Assembly: GCF_027497495.1 (NCBI RefSeq)
Contig: NZ_CP114205.1
Coordinates: forward strand, 2,976,001-3,040,000
From: Streptomyces tubercidicus
GTDB taxonomy: Bacteria; Actinomycetota; Actinomycetes; Streptomycetales; Streptomycetaceae
DNA: 64,000 bases
Direction: 5' to 3'
Made by a program: the position numbers and the translations under genes. This document shows, one piece after another, positions 43,047-51,103 of this stretch. The first letter of the stretch is position 1. Each line of letters begins with the position of its first letter. The notes under the pieces are model-generated. The model saw only the letters and a list, made by a program, of their open reading frames with translations. It did no database searches and was not told the DNA's origin.

Positions 43047-44207
43047 TCACGCAGGGTCAGAAGCGCTGCTCACAGGGGGCGTTGCGAGCGCCGGACGGAA
43101 CAGCCACTCGGCCCGGAGTTCCGCGTAACCAGGCTTGATCACGTCATTGATCATGGCCAGACGTTCATCGAAAGGAATGAACGCTGATTTCATCGCATTG
43201 ACTGTAAACCACTGCATGTCATCGAGCGTGTATCGAAATGTCTTGACCAGGTGCTCGAATTCCTCGGTCATGGACGTGTGGCTCATCAGCCGGTTGTCGG
43301 TGTTGACCGTGAGCCGGAACTGCAGCCGGCGCAGCAGGCCGATGGGGTGCTCGGCGTAGGAAGGGGCGGCACCGGTCTGGAGGTTGGAGGTGGGGCACAT
43401 CTCCAGCGGGATGCGCTTGTCCCGTACGTACGAGGCGAGCCGGCCGAGCTTGACCGAGCCGTCGTCGGCGACCTCGATGTCGTCGATGATCCGGACGCCG
43501 TGGCCGAGGCGGTCGGCGCCGCACCACTGGAGGGCCTGCCAGATCGACGGCAGACCGAAGGCCTCACCGGCGTGGATGGTGAAGTGGTTGTTCTCCCGCT
43601 TGAGGTACTCGAACGCGTCGAGGTGGCGGGTGGGCGGGTAGCCGGCCTCGGCGCCCGCGATGTCGAAGCCGACGACGCCGGTGTCCCGGTAGCGGTTGGC
43701 GAGTTCGGCGATCTCCAGGGCGCGGGCGGCGTGCCGCATGGCGGTCAGCAGTGCGCCGACGCGGATGCGGTGGCCGTTCTCGCGGGCCCGCCGTTCGCCC
43801 TCGCGGAAGCCCTCGTTGACCGCCTCGACGACCTCTTCGAGGGTCAGCCCCTGCTCCAGGTGCTGTTCGGGCGCGTACCGGACCTCGGCGTAGACCACGC
43901 CGTCGGCGGCCAGGTCCTCGGCGCACTCGGCGGCCACCCGGGCCAGGGCGTCGCGGGTCTGCATGACGGCGCAGGTGTGGGCGAAGGTCTCCAGATAGCG
44001 CTCCAGCGAGCCGGAGTCACTGGCCTCACGGAACCAGACCCCGAGCTTTTCCGGGTCGGTCTCGGGCAGCCCCTCATAGCCGTTCTCGCGGGCCAGCTCG
44101 ACGATGGTGGTGGGGCGCAGGCCGCCGTCGAGGTGATCGTGGAGCAGCACCTTGGGGGCGCGGAGGATCTGTTCACTGGTCGGCAGGGTGGTGGTCTCGC
44201 TCGTCAT
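43047..44207 (-). CDS. add: Adenosine deaminase
   Basis: 386 residues. It deaminates (deoxy)adenosine to (deoxy)inosine. Metal and substrate residues seen: [50 protein letters not shown] and [10 protein letters not shown], with the Asp pair in [13 protein letters not shown]. Its product feeds purine nucleoside phosphorylase. TAGAGT lies six bases before the ATG (plus-strand 44214-44219), so translation is leaderless, and the regulon palindrome is five bases further upstream. Confidence 0.95.
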   Translation of the reverse strand: MTSETTTLPTSEQILRAPKVLLHDHLDGGLRPTTIVELARENGYEGLPETDPEKLGVWFREASDSGSLERYLETFAHTCAVMQTRDALARVAAECAEDLAADGVVYAEVRYAPEQHLEQGLTLEEVVEAVNEGFREGERRARENGHRIRVGALLTAMRHAARALEIAELANRYRDTGVVGFDIAGAEAGYPPTRHLDAFEYLKRENNHFTIHAGEAFGLPSIWQALQWCGADRLGHGVRIIDDIEVADDGSVKLGRLASYVRDKRIPLEMCPTSNLQTGAAPSYAEHPIGLLRRLQFRLTVNTDNRLMSHTSMTEEFEHLVKTFRYTLDDMQWFTVNAMKSAFIPFDERLAMINDVIKPGYAELRAEWLFRPALATPPVSSASDPA

Positions 44208-44223
44208 TTCGGCACTCTAGCCC

Positions 44224-44235
44224 CTACGCGCGTAG
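44224..44235. promoter_or_regulatory. Nucleoside-regulon operator before add
   Basis: Perfect palindrome CTACGCGCGTAG, four bases upstream of the TAGAGT -10 box (plus-strand 44214-44219) of the minus-strand add gene, in the same geometry as at deoC. Confidence 0.85.
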
Positions 44236-44310
44236 AACTCAGCGAACGATACATAAAGGTGACCCGTCCGCGGGGTGGCCGGCGGGCCTCCTTCTGCCAT
44301 CGTTCTGGTC

Positions 44311-45129
44311 ATGGCTCAGCAAGCGCTGCCGGTGCGTGAGGCCCGGCTGGGAAAACCGCTGGGAACGGCCGGCAAAGAAGGGGCGCGCGACGCGCTCCGG
44401 TGGAGGGGTGGCGGGCGCGGCACCGGCCGGGAGGTGAGCGGGGTCGCGCTGTTACTGCCGGGCGGCGGACCGACCGGGATACGGCGCCCGTCCCCGGTGG
44501 CCACCCTGGCGGTGCGCCCGCTGGCGGTCCGACTGGCGAAGGCCGGGCGCCCCGAGGGCCTGACGGCCCATGTCGTCCGCTACCGCTGCAGCGGCTGGAA
44601 CGGCCCCGACGCCCATCCGGCCCGGGATGCGGACTGGGCCCTGGACGAGGTGGTCCGCCGCTACGGCGATGTGCCGGTCTGCCTCGTCGGCACGGGCATG
44701 GGCGCCCGCGCCGCGCTGCACGCCGCGGGCCATCCGGCCGTCCACTCCGTGCTGGCGATCGCCCCTTGGCTGCCCGACCCGCACCGGGACGGCGACGAGC
44801 AGCCCGATCCGGTGAAACAGCTCATCGGCCGGCAGGTCCTGCTCATCCACGGCACCAACGACGAACGCACCGACCCCGATCTGTCCTACCGCTACGCCGA
44901 GCGCGCCAAGAAGGTCAACCGCGACATCTGCCGCTTCGAGGTGCACTCCGACGGCCATTCGCTGCATCAGCACCGGACCGAAGTCCTGGCCCTGGCAACG
45001 GACTTCATGCTCGGTTCGCTGTTCGCCCGGGGCTATGCCAGACCGGTGAAGGACGCGCTGGCCGCCCCGCCGCCGTTGGGCCTGCGGATGCCACTGGCCG
45101 CGGGCTTCGGGGCGTCACTGCGGCACTGA
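44311..45129 (+). CDS. Alpha/beta-hydrolase fold protein lacking the nucleophile Ser
   Basis: About 272 residues. The fold is shown by VALLLPGGGPTG, the nucleophile-elbow region CLVGTGMGARAALHAAGH, LLIHGTNDERTDP (acid) and HSDGHSLHQH (His). At the elbow the usual G-x-S-x-G is G-T-G-M-G, so the catalytic Ser is Gly, and hydrolase activity is not expected by the normal mechanism. The protein may be a binding protein or use another residue. The start ATG at 44311 (MAQQALPV) is chosen over the upstream ATG at 44275. It is divergent from add. Confidence 0.8.
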   Translation: MAQQALPVREARLGKPLGTAGKEGARDALRWRGGGRGTGREVSGVALLLPGGGPTGIRRPSPVATLAVRPLAVRLAKAGRPEGLTAHVVRYRCSGWNGPDAHPARDADWALDEVVRRYGDVPVCLVGTGMGARAALHAAGHPAVHSVLAIAPWLPDPHRDGDEQPDPVKQLIGRQVLLIHGTNDERTDPDLSYRYAERAKKVNRDICRFEVHSDGHSLHQHRTEVLALATDFMLGSLFARGYARPVKDALAAPPPLGLRMPLAAGFGASLRH

Positions 45130-45215
45130 CAGCACCGGCGGCACCGACAGCGACGCTGACGCCCCGGCCGCCGCGCCCGTCCCCCTGGCAGCGGCCGCCC
45201 CGGCCGCCGGCCCCG

Positions 45216-46148
45216 TCACCTGGGCAACAACCGCCCCCGCCGGCTCAGCAGGAACTTCTTGAACGCGGCCACCGGCGGGGTGTCCGGATGGCCGTCGAGC
45301 CAGGCGACGCCGATCTCGCGGACCGCGCGCGGTGCCGTGACGGTCAGCTCGGCGACGCCGGGGCGGGGGACGGCCGGCGGCGGGAGCAGGGCCACCCCCA
45401 GCCCGGCCGCGACCAGCCCGCGCAGCGTCTCGGCCTCCTCCCCCTCGAACGCGACCCGTGGCGTGAATCCCGCCTCGGCGCACAGCGCGTCGGTGATCCG
45501 GCGCAGCCCGTAGCCCGGTTCGAGGGTCACGAACAGCTCCCCGGCGGCCTCCGCGAGCCGGATCCGCTTACGGGCGGCCAGCGGATGATCGTCCGGGACG
45601 ACCAGGCGCAGCTTCTGCTCATCGAGGCGTCGGGCGACCAGGTCCGGGTAGTCGGGCACCGGCGAGGTCAGACACAGATCGAGGTCGCCGGCCCGCAGCC
45701 GCTCGATCATGGCCTCGCCGTAGTTCTGGACGAGCTGGAAGCGGACGCGCGGATGGTCGGCGCGGAAGCTGCGGATCAGGCCCGGCACGGTCTCCGGCCC
45801 GAGGGTGTGCAGGAAGCCGAACGCCACCTTCCCGGCGGCCGGATCGACATCGGCCCGTACGGACTCCGTCGCCCGCTCCAGGTCTGTCAACGCCCGTTCG
45901 GTGGCGGCGAGAAAGGCGCGGCCCGCCGGGGTGAGCGAGAGGGTGCGGCCGTGCCGGGCGAAGAGGGCGACGCCCAGGTCCTCCTCCAGGCGGACGATGG
46001 CCCGGCTGAGCGTCGGCTGCGGCATCCCGAGCTCCTGGGCGGCGCGGGTGACGTGTTCGTGCCGGGCGACGGCGGTGAACTGGGCGATCCGCGGGGCGAG
46101 GGTCACCGCCCACGAGTCGGCGCCGAGTTCGGCCACCTCGCCCGTGTC
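45216..46148 (-). CDS. LysR-family transcriptional regulator
   Basis: About 310 residues. Winged-helix block FTAVARHEHVTRAAQELGMPQPTLSRAIVRLEEDLGVALFARHGRTLSLTPAG (split at the turn) and a periplasmic-binding-type effector domain (KVAFGFLHTLGPETVPGLIRSF, DLDLCLTSPVPD). Divergent from the MFS gene, so the transporter is its likely target. The ORF opens at 46268, but the first ~40 residues are not LysR-like; the GTG at 46148 is my choice, and 46106 is also possible. Confidence 0.88.
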   Translation of the reverse strand, partial: DTGEVAELGADSWAVTLAPRIAQFTAVARHEHVTRAAQELGMPQPTLSRAIVRLEEDLGVALFARHGRTLSLTPAGRAFLAATERALTDLERATESVRADVDPAAGKVAFGFLHTLGPETVPGLIRSFRADHPRVRFQLVQNYGEAMIERLRAGDLDLCLTSPVPDYPDLVARRLDEQKLRLVVPDDHPLAARKRIRLAEAAGELFVTLEPGYGLRRITDALCAEAGFTPRVAFEGEEAETLRGLVAAGLGVALLPPPAVPRPGVAELTVTAPRAVREIGVAWLDGHPDTPPVAAFKKFLLSRRGRLLPR

Positions 46149-46253
46149 CACCCCGGCCGGGCCCGAACCTGCGGTGTCTTTTCTGTTGCGACCTTGCAAC
46201 AGAGGCCCTTGCGACCTGCGATCATGTGCCACAGCATCGATTATGCCGTTTCT

Positions 46254-46268
46254 ATGCATTGGACGCAT
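46254..46268. promoter_or_regulatory. LysR-type T-N11-A box at the MFS promoter
   Basis: ATGCATTGGACGCAT, which contains T-N11-A (TGC-N7-GCA), 14 bases upstream of the TACTTT box at 46283-46288 that fits the leaderless ATG at 46295. It covers the -35 region. Confidence 0.55.
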
Positions 46269-46294
46269 GAAACACAGCGGCCTACTTTCGAAAC

Positions 46295-47611
46295 ATGCCT
46301 CCCGCTGATACCGGGGCGTCCGTCACCGACCGTGCGGCCGCCTCTCCCCTGTCGTCCCCTGACTCCTCTACCGCCGCCGCGCCCGACCCCGAAGCGGGCA
46401 AGCTGCGGCCGGGCGGCCCCGGCTACCGCCGGATGAGCTTCGCCCTCTTTGCCGCCGGAGTGGCCACGTTCGCCCTCCTCTACTCCACGCAGGCGCTGCT
46501 GCCCGCGATCTCCGGTGACCTCGGGGTCAGCCCGGACCAGGCGAGCTGGACCGTGTCCGCGGCGACCTTCGGCCTGGCGCTCGGCGTGATCCCGCTGAGC
46601 GCGGTCTCCGAGCGCTTCGGCCGGCGCACGCTGATGACGGTGTCCCTCTCGGTGGCCGCACTGATCGCGATGCTGGTGCCGTTCGCCCCGTCGCTCGGTG
46701 TGCTGATCGCGCTGCGCGGCATCCAGGGCGTCGCACTGGCCGGGCTGCCGGCCTCGGCGATGGCGTTCCTGGCCGAGGAGGTACGCGCCAAGGCGCTGGT
46801 GGCGGCCATCGGACTGTTCGTGGCGGGCAACAGCATCGGTGGGATGTCCGGCCGGATCGTGACCGGCTGGGTCGCCCAGGCATGGGGCTGGCGGGCGGCG
46901 CTCGCCGCGGTGGGTGTGCTGGCCGTGGTGTGCGCGGTGGCCTTCCGGCTGCTGGTCCCCAAGGCCCGGCACTTCGTGTCCCGTTCGGTGGGCCCGCGGG
47001 CGCTGGCCCGTACGCTCGGCAACCACCTCGCCGACCCACTACTGCGCCGCCTCTACGCCATCGGCGGGCTGTTCATGACGGTCTTCGGCGCGGTCTACAC
47101 GGTCATCGGCTACCGCCTGGTCTCCGAACCGTTCAACCTCCCGCAGGGCATTGTCGGTTCGATCTTCGTGGTCTACCTGGTCGGCACGGTCTCCTCGGCC
47201 GCGGCCGGCAAGCTGGTCGCCCGGGTGGGCCGCCGCGGCGCGCTGTACCTGGCCGTCGGCACCACGACCACCGGCCTGCTGCTCTCCCTCGCCGACTCCG
47301 TCACCGCGGTGCTGGCCGGACTCGTCCTGATCACCGCCGGCTTCTTCGCGGGCCATGCGGTCGCCTCGTCCTCGGTCAGCCGCACCGCCAAGACGGCGCG
47401 CGCCCAGGCGTCGGCGCTGTACCAGTGCGCGTACTACGTCGGCAGCAGCCTGGGCGGCGCGCTCGGCGCCGCCGCCTTCCACGCCGTCGGCTGGGACGGC
47501 ACGGTCCTCCTCGGCCTGGCCGCGATGCTCGGCGCCGCCTCGATCACCCTCTATGCCACCCGCAAGGCCGTCGCCGAACGCCGCCTCCTCCACCTGGAGA
47601 AGGCCGCGTAG
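46295..47611 (+). CDS. MFS transporter, YnfM-like
   Basis: 438 residues with about 12 transmembrane helices and a ~45-residue hydrophilic N-terminus. The loop after helix 2 has SERFGRRTLM (motif A type), and the opening LFAAGVATFALLYSTQALLPAISGDLGVSPDQASWTVSAATFGLA is that of YnfM/arabinose-efflux-like permeases. The substrate is unknown. It is divergently coupled to the LysR gene. TACTTT six bases before the ATG points to leaderless transcription. Confidence 0.92.
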   Translation: MPPADTGASVTDRAAASPLSSPDSSTAAAPDPEAGKLRPGGPGYRRMSFALFAAGVATFALLYSTQALLPAISGDLGVSPDQASWTVSAATFGLALGVIPLSAVSERFGRRTLMTVSLSVAALIAMLVPFAPSLGVLIALRGIQGVALAGLPASAMAFLAEEVRAKALVAAIGLFVAGNSIGGMSGRIVTGWVAQAWGWRAALAAVGVLAVVCAVAFRLLVPKARHFVSRSVGPRALARTLGNHLADPLLRRLYAIGGLFMTVFGAVYTVIGYRLVSEPFNLPQGIVGSIFVVYLVGTVSSAAAGKLVARVGRRGALYLAVGTTTTGLLLSLADSVTAVLAGLVLITAGFFAGHAVASSSVSRTAKTARAQASALYQCAYYVGSSLGGALGAAAFHAVGWDGTVLLGLAAMLGAASITLYATRKAVAERRLLHLEKAA

Positions 47612-47623
47612 CGCCCGCCAGCC

Positions 47624-47668
47624 CGAAGGGCCCGTCCCTCTACCTGTCCTGGTGGGGCGGGCCCTTCG
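47624..47668. terminator. Bidirectional hairpin terminator
   Basis: A 15-bp stem with one G-T pair (CGAAGGGCCCGTCCC against GGGGCGGGCCCTTCG) and a 15-base loop, between the convergent MFS and Uma2 genes. Confidence 0.85.
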
Positions 47669-47680
47669 TTGTCGGTCCCT

Positions 47681-48271
47681 TCAGCGCTCCGGGAAGAGTG
47701 CCGTGTCGACGGTGACGCCGAAGGGGGCGGGGAGGTGAATCGGCTCGCCGAACTTCACGGCACTCAGCGTCCGATACGTATGCCCCTCGGGCTCGCCGTA
47801 AAGGGTGACGGCCGGGCCGCCCCGGGCCCACTGGTCCACGAGCAGATAGAACGGCACGCCTGCGCAGGCATATCCGGCGGGCTTCTGGACCCGCGCGTGG
47901 ACCGGGCTCGCCACCGAGGCGATCTCGACGACGAGTTCGGCGGCTGAGGCAGGAGTGACGTGACGGTTCGCGCTCAGCGCGGCTTCGGGCGCCACGACCA
48001 GGTGCGGGACAGAGATCCCGTGGCCGGCGGGAAGGGCGAGGCCGAGTTTCTGATAGGCGCCCCAGTCGTCCGGCATGGCGGAGTAGAGGGAGCGCTGCAG
48101 TTTGCAGACGATCACGTTCTGCGTGCTACCGCGCGGCGGTGCCACGGTGACAACCCCGTCAATGATCTCCACCATGCAGCCCTCGGGGGCCTCGGTGTCT
48201 TCCCGGATCTGGACGAGGGCATCCTGGACGCGGCCTTCCTGCGGAAAGTGTTCAGCGGCGAGTGCGATCAC
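47681..48271 (-). CDS. Uma2-family putative restriction-endonuclease-fold protein
   Basis: 196 residues. Features of the Uma2/DUF820 family: a short helical N-terminus, VEIIDGVVTVAPPRGSTQNVIV, the block PHLVVAPEAAL (usual form PDVVV), and the core ELVVEIASVASPVHARVQKPAGYACAGVPFYLLVD with the E-x-K-like nuclease pattern. These have a PD-(D/E)XK fold but no proven function. The first Asp is replaced by His (PHLVV), which might reduce activity. The GTG at 48271 follows GGAG by six bases and is preferred over the ATG at 48301. Confidence 0.85.
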   Translation of the reverse strand: MIALAAEHFPQEGRVQDALVQIREDTEAPEGCMVEIIDGVVTVAPPRGSTQNVIVCKLQRSLYSAMPDDWGAYQKLGLALPAGHGISVPHLVVAPEAALSANRHVTPASAAELVVEIASVASPVHARVQKPAGYACAGVPFYLLVDQWARGGPAVTLYGEPEGHTYRTLSAVKFGEPIHLPAPFGVTVDTALFPER

Positions 48272-48374
48272 GACGGGCTCCTTCTTTTGCGGTGCGCACA
48301 CCCCGACCGCACCACGCCGAACGGGACCGGCGGAGGTCCGCCGATCCCGTTCACCCGAATGAGGAAACCGCAGG

Positions 48375-49652
48375 TCAGGCGATACGTTCCAGCACGACCG
48401 GGGTGGCGGCGAAGGCCGCGTCCTGAGGGCCGATGAGGACGCCGCCGTCGAGGGCCTCCAGGGCGTAGGGGAACTTCTCCGGAGTGTCGGTGTGCAGGGT
48501 CAGCAGGGGCTGGCCGGCGGTGACCGGGTCGCCGGGCCTGGCGTGCAGTTCCACGCCCGCGCCTGCCTGGACCGGGTCCTCCTTGCGGGCGCGGCCGGCG
48601 CCCAGGCGCCAGGCGGCGAGGCCCACCGCGTAGGCGTCGAGGGTGGTGAGGGTGCCGGAGGAGGCGGCGGTGACGACATGCTGTTCGCGGGCCACGGGCA
48701 GGGCCGCGTCGGGGTCGCCGCCCTGGGCGGTGATCATGCGGCGCCAGTGGTCCATGGCGGAGCCGTCGGCCAGCGCCTTGGCCGGGTCGGCGTCCTTGAG
48801 ACCGGCCGCGTCGAGCATTTCGCGGGCGAGGGCGAGGGTCAGCTCGACGACGTCCTGGGGGCCGCCGCCGGCCAGCACCTCGACGGATTCCCGGACTTCG
48901 AGGGCGTTGCCGGCAGTCCGGCCGAGCGGGGTGGCCATGTCAGTGAGCAGCGCGACCGTCTTCACCCCGTGGTCGGTGCCCAACTCGACCATGGTGGAGG
49001 CGAGTTCCCGGGCGTTGTCGAGGTCCTTCATGAAGGCGCCGGAGCCGACCTTGACGTCCAGGACGAGCGAGCCGGTGCCCTCGGCGATCTTCTTGGACAT
49101 GATCGAGGAGGCGATCAGCGGGATGGACTCGACGGTCCCGGTGACATCGCGCAGCGCGTAGAGCTTCTTGTCGGCGGGGGCGAGACCGTCACCGGCCGCG
49201 CAGATCACCGAGCCGACGTCGCGCAGCACGTTCAGCATCTCGTCGTTGGAGAGTGTCGCGCGCCAGCCGGGGATGGCTTCGAGCTTGTCGAGGGTGCCGC
49301 CGGTGTGGCCGAGGCCGCGGCCGGAGAGCTGCGGTACGGCCGCCCCGCAGGCGGCGACGAGCGGGGCGAGCGGCAGCGTGATCTTGTCGCCGACGCCACC
49401 GGTGGAGTGCTTGTCGGCGGTGGGGCGCGGCAGCGACGAGAAGTCCATCCGCTCCCCGGACGCGATCATCGCGGCCGTCCAGCGGGCGATCTCCGTGCGG
49501 TTCATGCCGTTGAGGAAGATCGCCATCGCCAGGGACGACATCTGCTCGTGGGCGACCTCGCCGCGGGTGTAGGCGTCGATGACCCAGTCGATCTGATCGG
49601 GGGTCAGCTCGCCGCGGTCGCGCTTGGTGCGGATGACGGAGATGGCGTCCAT
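48375..49652 (-). CDS. deoA: Thymidine (pyrimidine-nucleoside) phosphorylase
   Basis: 425 residues. It phosphorolyses thymidine/deoxyuridine to base and deoxyribose-1-phosphate. Family signature SGRGLGHTGGTLDKLEAIPG, phosphate loop DKHSTGGVGDK and the C-terminal PYNP domain (LHARPGDPVTAGQPLLTLHTD) are present. The start is the ATG at 49652 with AAAGGA eight bases upstream; the frame reaches 49826 but the extra part is Pro-rich noise. A degenerate regulon palindrome lies 31 bases before the start. In other Streptomyces the cytidine deaminase gene normally sits right before deoA (from memory); here it is 13.9 kb away. Confidence 0.95.
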   Translation of the reverse strand: MDAISVIRTKRDRGELTPDQIDWVIDAYTRGEVAHEQMSSLAMAIFLNGMNRTEIARWTAAMIASGERMDFSSLPRPTADKHSTGGVGDKITLPLAPLVAACGAAVPQLSGRGLGHTGGTLDKLEAIPGWRATLSNDEMLNVLRDVGSVICAAGDGLAPADKKLYALRDVTGTVESIPLIASSIMSKKIAEGTGSLVLDVKVGSGAFMKDLDNARELASTMVELGTDHGVKTVALLTDMATPLGRTAGNALEVRESVEVLAGGGPQDVVELTLALAREMLDAAGLKDADPAKALADGSAMDHWRRMITAQGGDPDAALPVAREQHVVTAASSGTLTTLDAYAVGLAAWRLGAGRARKEDPVQAGAGVELHARPGDPVTAGQPLLTLHTDTPEKFPYALEALDGGVLIGPQDAAFAATPVVLERIA

Positions 49653-49683
49653 GGACGGTTCCTTTCGAACGGGTAGGTACGTT

Positions 49684-49695
49684 CTACACGCATAG
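49684..49695. promoter_or_regulatory. Degenerate nucleoside-regulon operator before deoA
   Basis: CTACACGCATAG on the plus strand, 10 of 12 matching CTACGCGCGTAG. It lies 31 bases upstream of the minus-strand deoA start; a possible -10 (TACCTA) follows six bases downstream. Reads as CTATGCGTGTAG on the gene strand. Confidence 0.7.
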
Positions 49696-49938
49696 ATGCC
49701 GGGGTGGCCAGGGAGGGCGGAGGCCGGGGGTCGGGGGCCCGCGGGAGATAACGCCCGAGGGGCCTGAGGACGGAGCCCGAGGGCGGGGCCCGAGGGGAGC
49801 CCGGGGCGGAGAAGGATCCGGCACATCTGACACCCCGTTGACGAATCGGGCTCGGGAAACTAGTTTCTTCTCAGGAAACTGATTCTGCCGAGGCAACAGG
49901 GCCGCCGAGGCAACAGAGCCCCCTTCGAGGAGACAGTC

Positions 49939-50493
49939 ATGTCATCAACGTCATCGCCGTCCGGTCCCGACGACCCCCGTCCCTCGGCTGCCGAGGCGGC
50001 CCGCGCGCTCAGGGACATGGACCGGCACCGGGACCAGGTGTACGACTCGGCCACCAACTCCCGGTGGGTGTCGGTCCTGTTCGGCGTCGTGCTCGGCGCG
50101 GGCTTCGCAGCCCCCGACTTCGTCGGACAGGAAGCGGCCGGCTGGACCTCACCGGCCATCGCGATACTCACCGTCGGCTATGTCGCGCTGCTCAACACCC
50201 GCAGCGGCTCGGCCATGCTGGGCCAGCCCGTCCGGCCGCGCCGGGAGGACATTTCCGCGCCGTTCCGCCGCTACGCACTGCTGACGCTGCTTGCCGTGGT
50301 CCTGGCCGGCGTCGCCCTCCAACTGCTGCAACCGGACTGGCACCTCGATGTGCCGTACTGGCGGACCGCGGTGGGCGTGGTGGGCGGCGGCGCCCTGGCC
50401 GTGTTCGGGCCGCGCTGGCAGCGGGCGCTGCTCAAGGTCGCCGTACGCGGCGGGAATCGCACAGGGAGCAGCACCGTCGATGCCACACGCTGA
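49939..50493 (+). CDS. Membrane protein, unknown function
   Basis: 184 residues. After an acidic N-terminus with EAARALRDMDRHRDQVYDSATNSRW come about four hydrophobic stretches (WVSVLFGVVLGAGFAAPDF; AIAILTVGYVALL; ALLTLLAVVLAGVALQLL; AVGVVGGGALAVF). No named family. Its end overlaps the next gene by 14 bp, so the two form an operon with a regulator, a layout seen in other actinobacterial membrane-protein/MarR-like pairs. Confidence 0.8.
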   Translation: MSSTSSPSGPDDPRPSAAEAARALRDMDRHRDQVYDSATNSRWVSVLFGVVLGAGFAAPDFVGQEAAGWTSPAIAILTVGYVALLNTRSGSAMLGQPVRPRREDISAPFRRYALLTLLAVVLAGVALQLLQPDWHLDVPYWRTAVGVVGGGALAVFGPRWQRALLKVAVRGGNRTGSSTVDATR

Positions 50494-50797
50494 CTTCGAT
50501 CCCGTACTCCTTGACCCCACCCGGCTGACGATCGTCTCGCTGCTCGCGGGCGTGCAGTGGGCCGAGTTCGGCTGGGTCAAGGAGTCGGCGGGGCTGTCCC
50601 CCTCCGCCCTGTCCAAGCAGATCAGTACGCTCCAGTCGCACGGCTACGTCGAGGTACGCAAGGGGTACGTCGGCAACCGCCCCCGCACCTGGGTACACCT
50701 CAGCGACGGCGGGCGGACAGCCCTGGAGACGCATGCGGCGGCCCTGCAACGGATCGTCGAGGAGGCGCGGCGTACGGCGGGCGGGGACGACGGCTAG
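50480..50797 (+). CDS. Small winged-helix transcriptional regulator
   Basis: 105 residues. The single winged helix is clear: LDPTRLTIVSLLAGVQWAEFGWVKESAGLSPSALSKQISTLQSHGYVEVRKGYVGNRPRTWVHLSDGGR (split in helices), fitting the HTH_34/MarR-like single-domain type. It begins inside the preceding membrane-protein gene (GGGAG upstream) and so is translationally coupled with it, probably as its regulator. Confidence 0.88.
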   Translation: MPHADFDPVLLDPTRLTIVSLLAGVQWAEFGWVKESAGLSPSALSKQISTLQSHGYVEVRKGYVGNRPRTWVHLSDGGRTALETHAAALQRIVEEARRTAGGDDG

Positions 50798-51103
50798 TTG
50801 TATTGCCCTGTGACCGCATAGCTTCGCCGCGGCGCCGCAGCACGGTCATCCCGGCCGTGCTGCGGGCCTGCGCGAGTGTGGCATACGTACGCCACCTGCG
50901 ACCCGCAGAAACATGGTGTTCACCACGACACGCACCCGGGGTAACAACCGCTTTCTAGCGTGACCGACCGTGGAGTCGCAGCCATATACAGGGCCGGCGG
51001 CAACCGCCTCTTCGCGACCCATCACCCCGTCCTGTCAACGGCGCCACACGGGGCTCCCCACCGCGAGGCAGCACCTGCACCCAGCCCCACCGGGAGGCGT
51101 GGC
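50798..51103 (+). promoter_or_regulatory. 306-bp non-coding region upstream of the NCS1 transporter
   Basis: No gene is supported. It contains GGTAACAACCGCTTTCTAGCGT (last hexamer TAGCGT at ~50956), which can serve as a promoter, leaving a ~140-base leader before the transporter. Confidence 0.35.

Noticed and set aside
47681..48271. Uma2 gene as part of a restriction or defence system
   Set aside because: It stands alone between a terminator and deoA, with no methylase or other nuclease; Uma2 proteins are common single genes.
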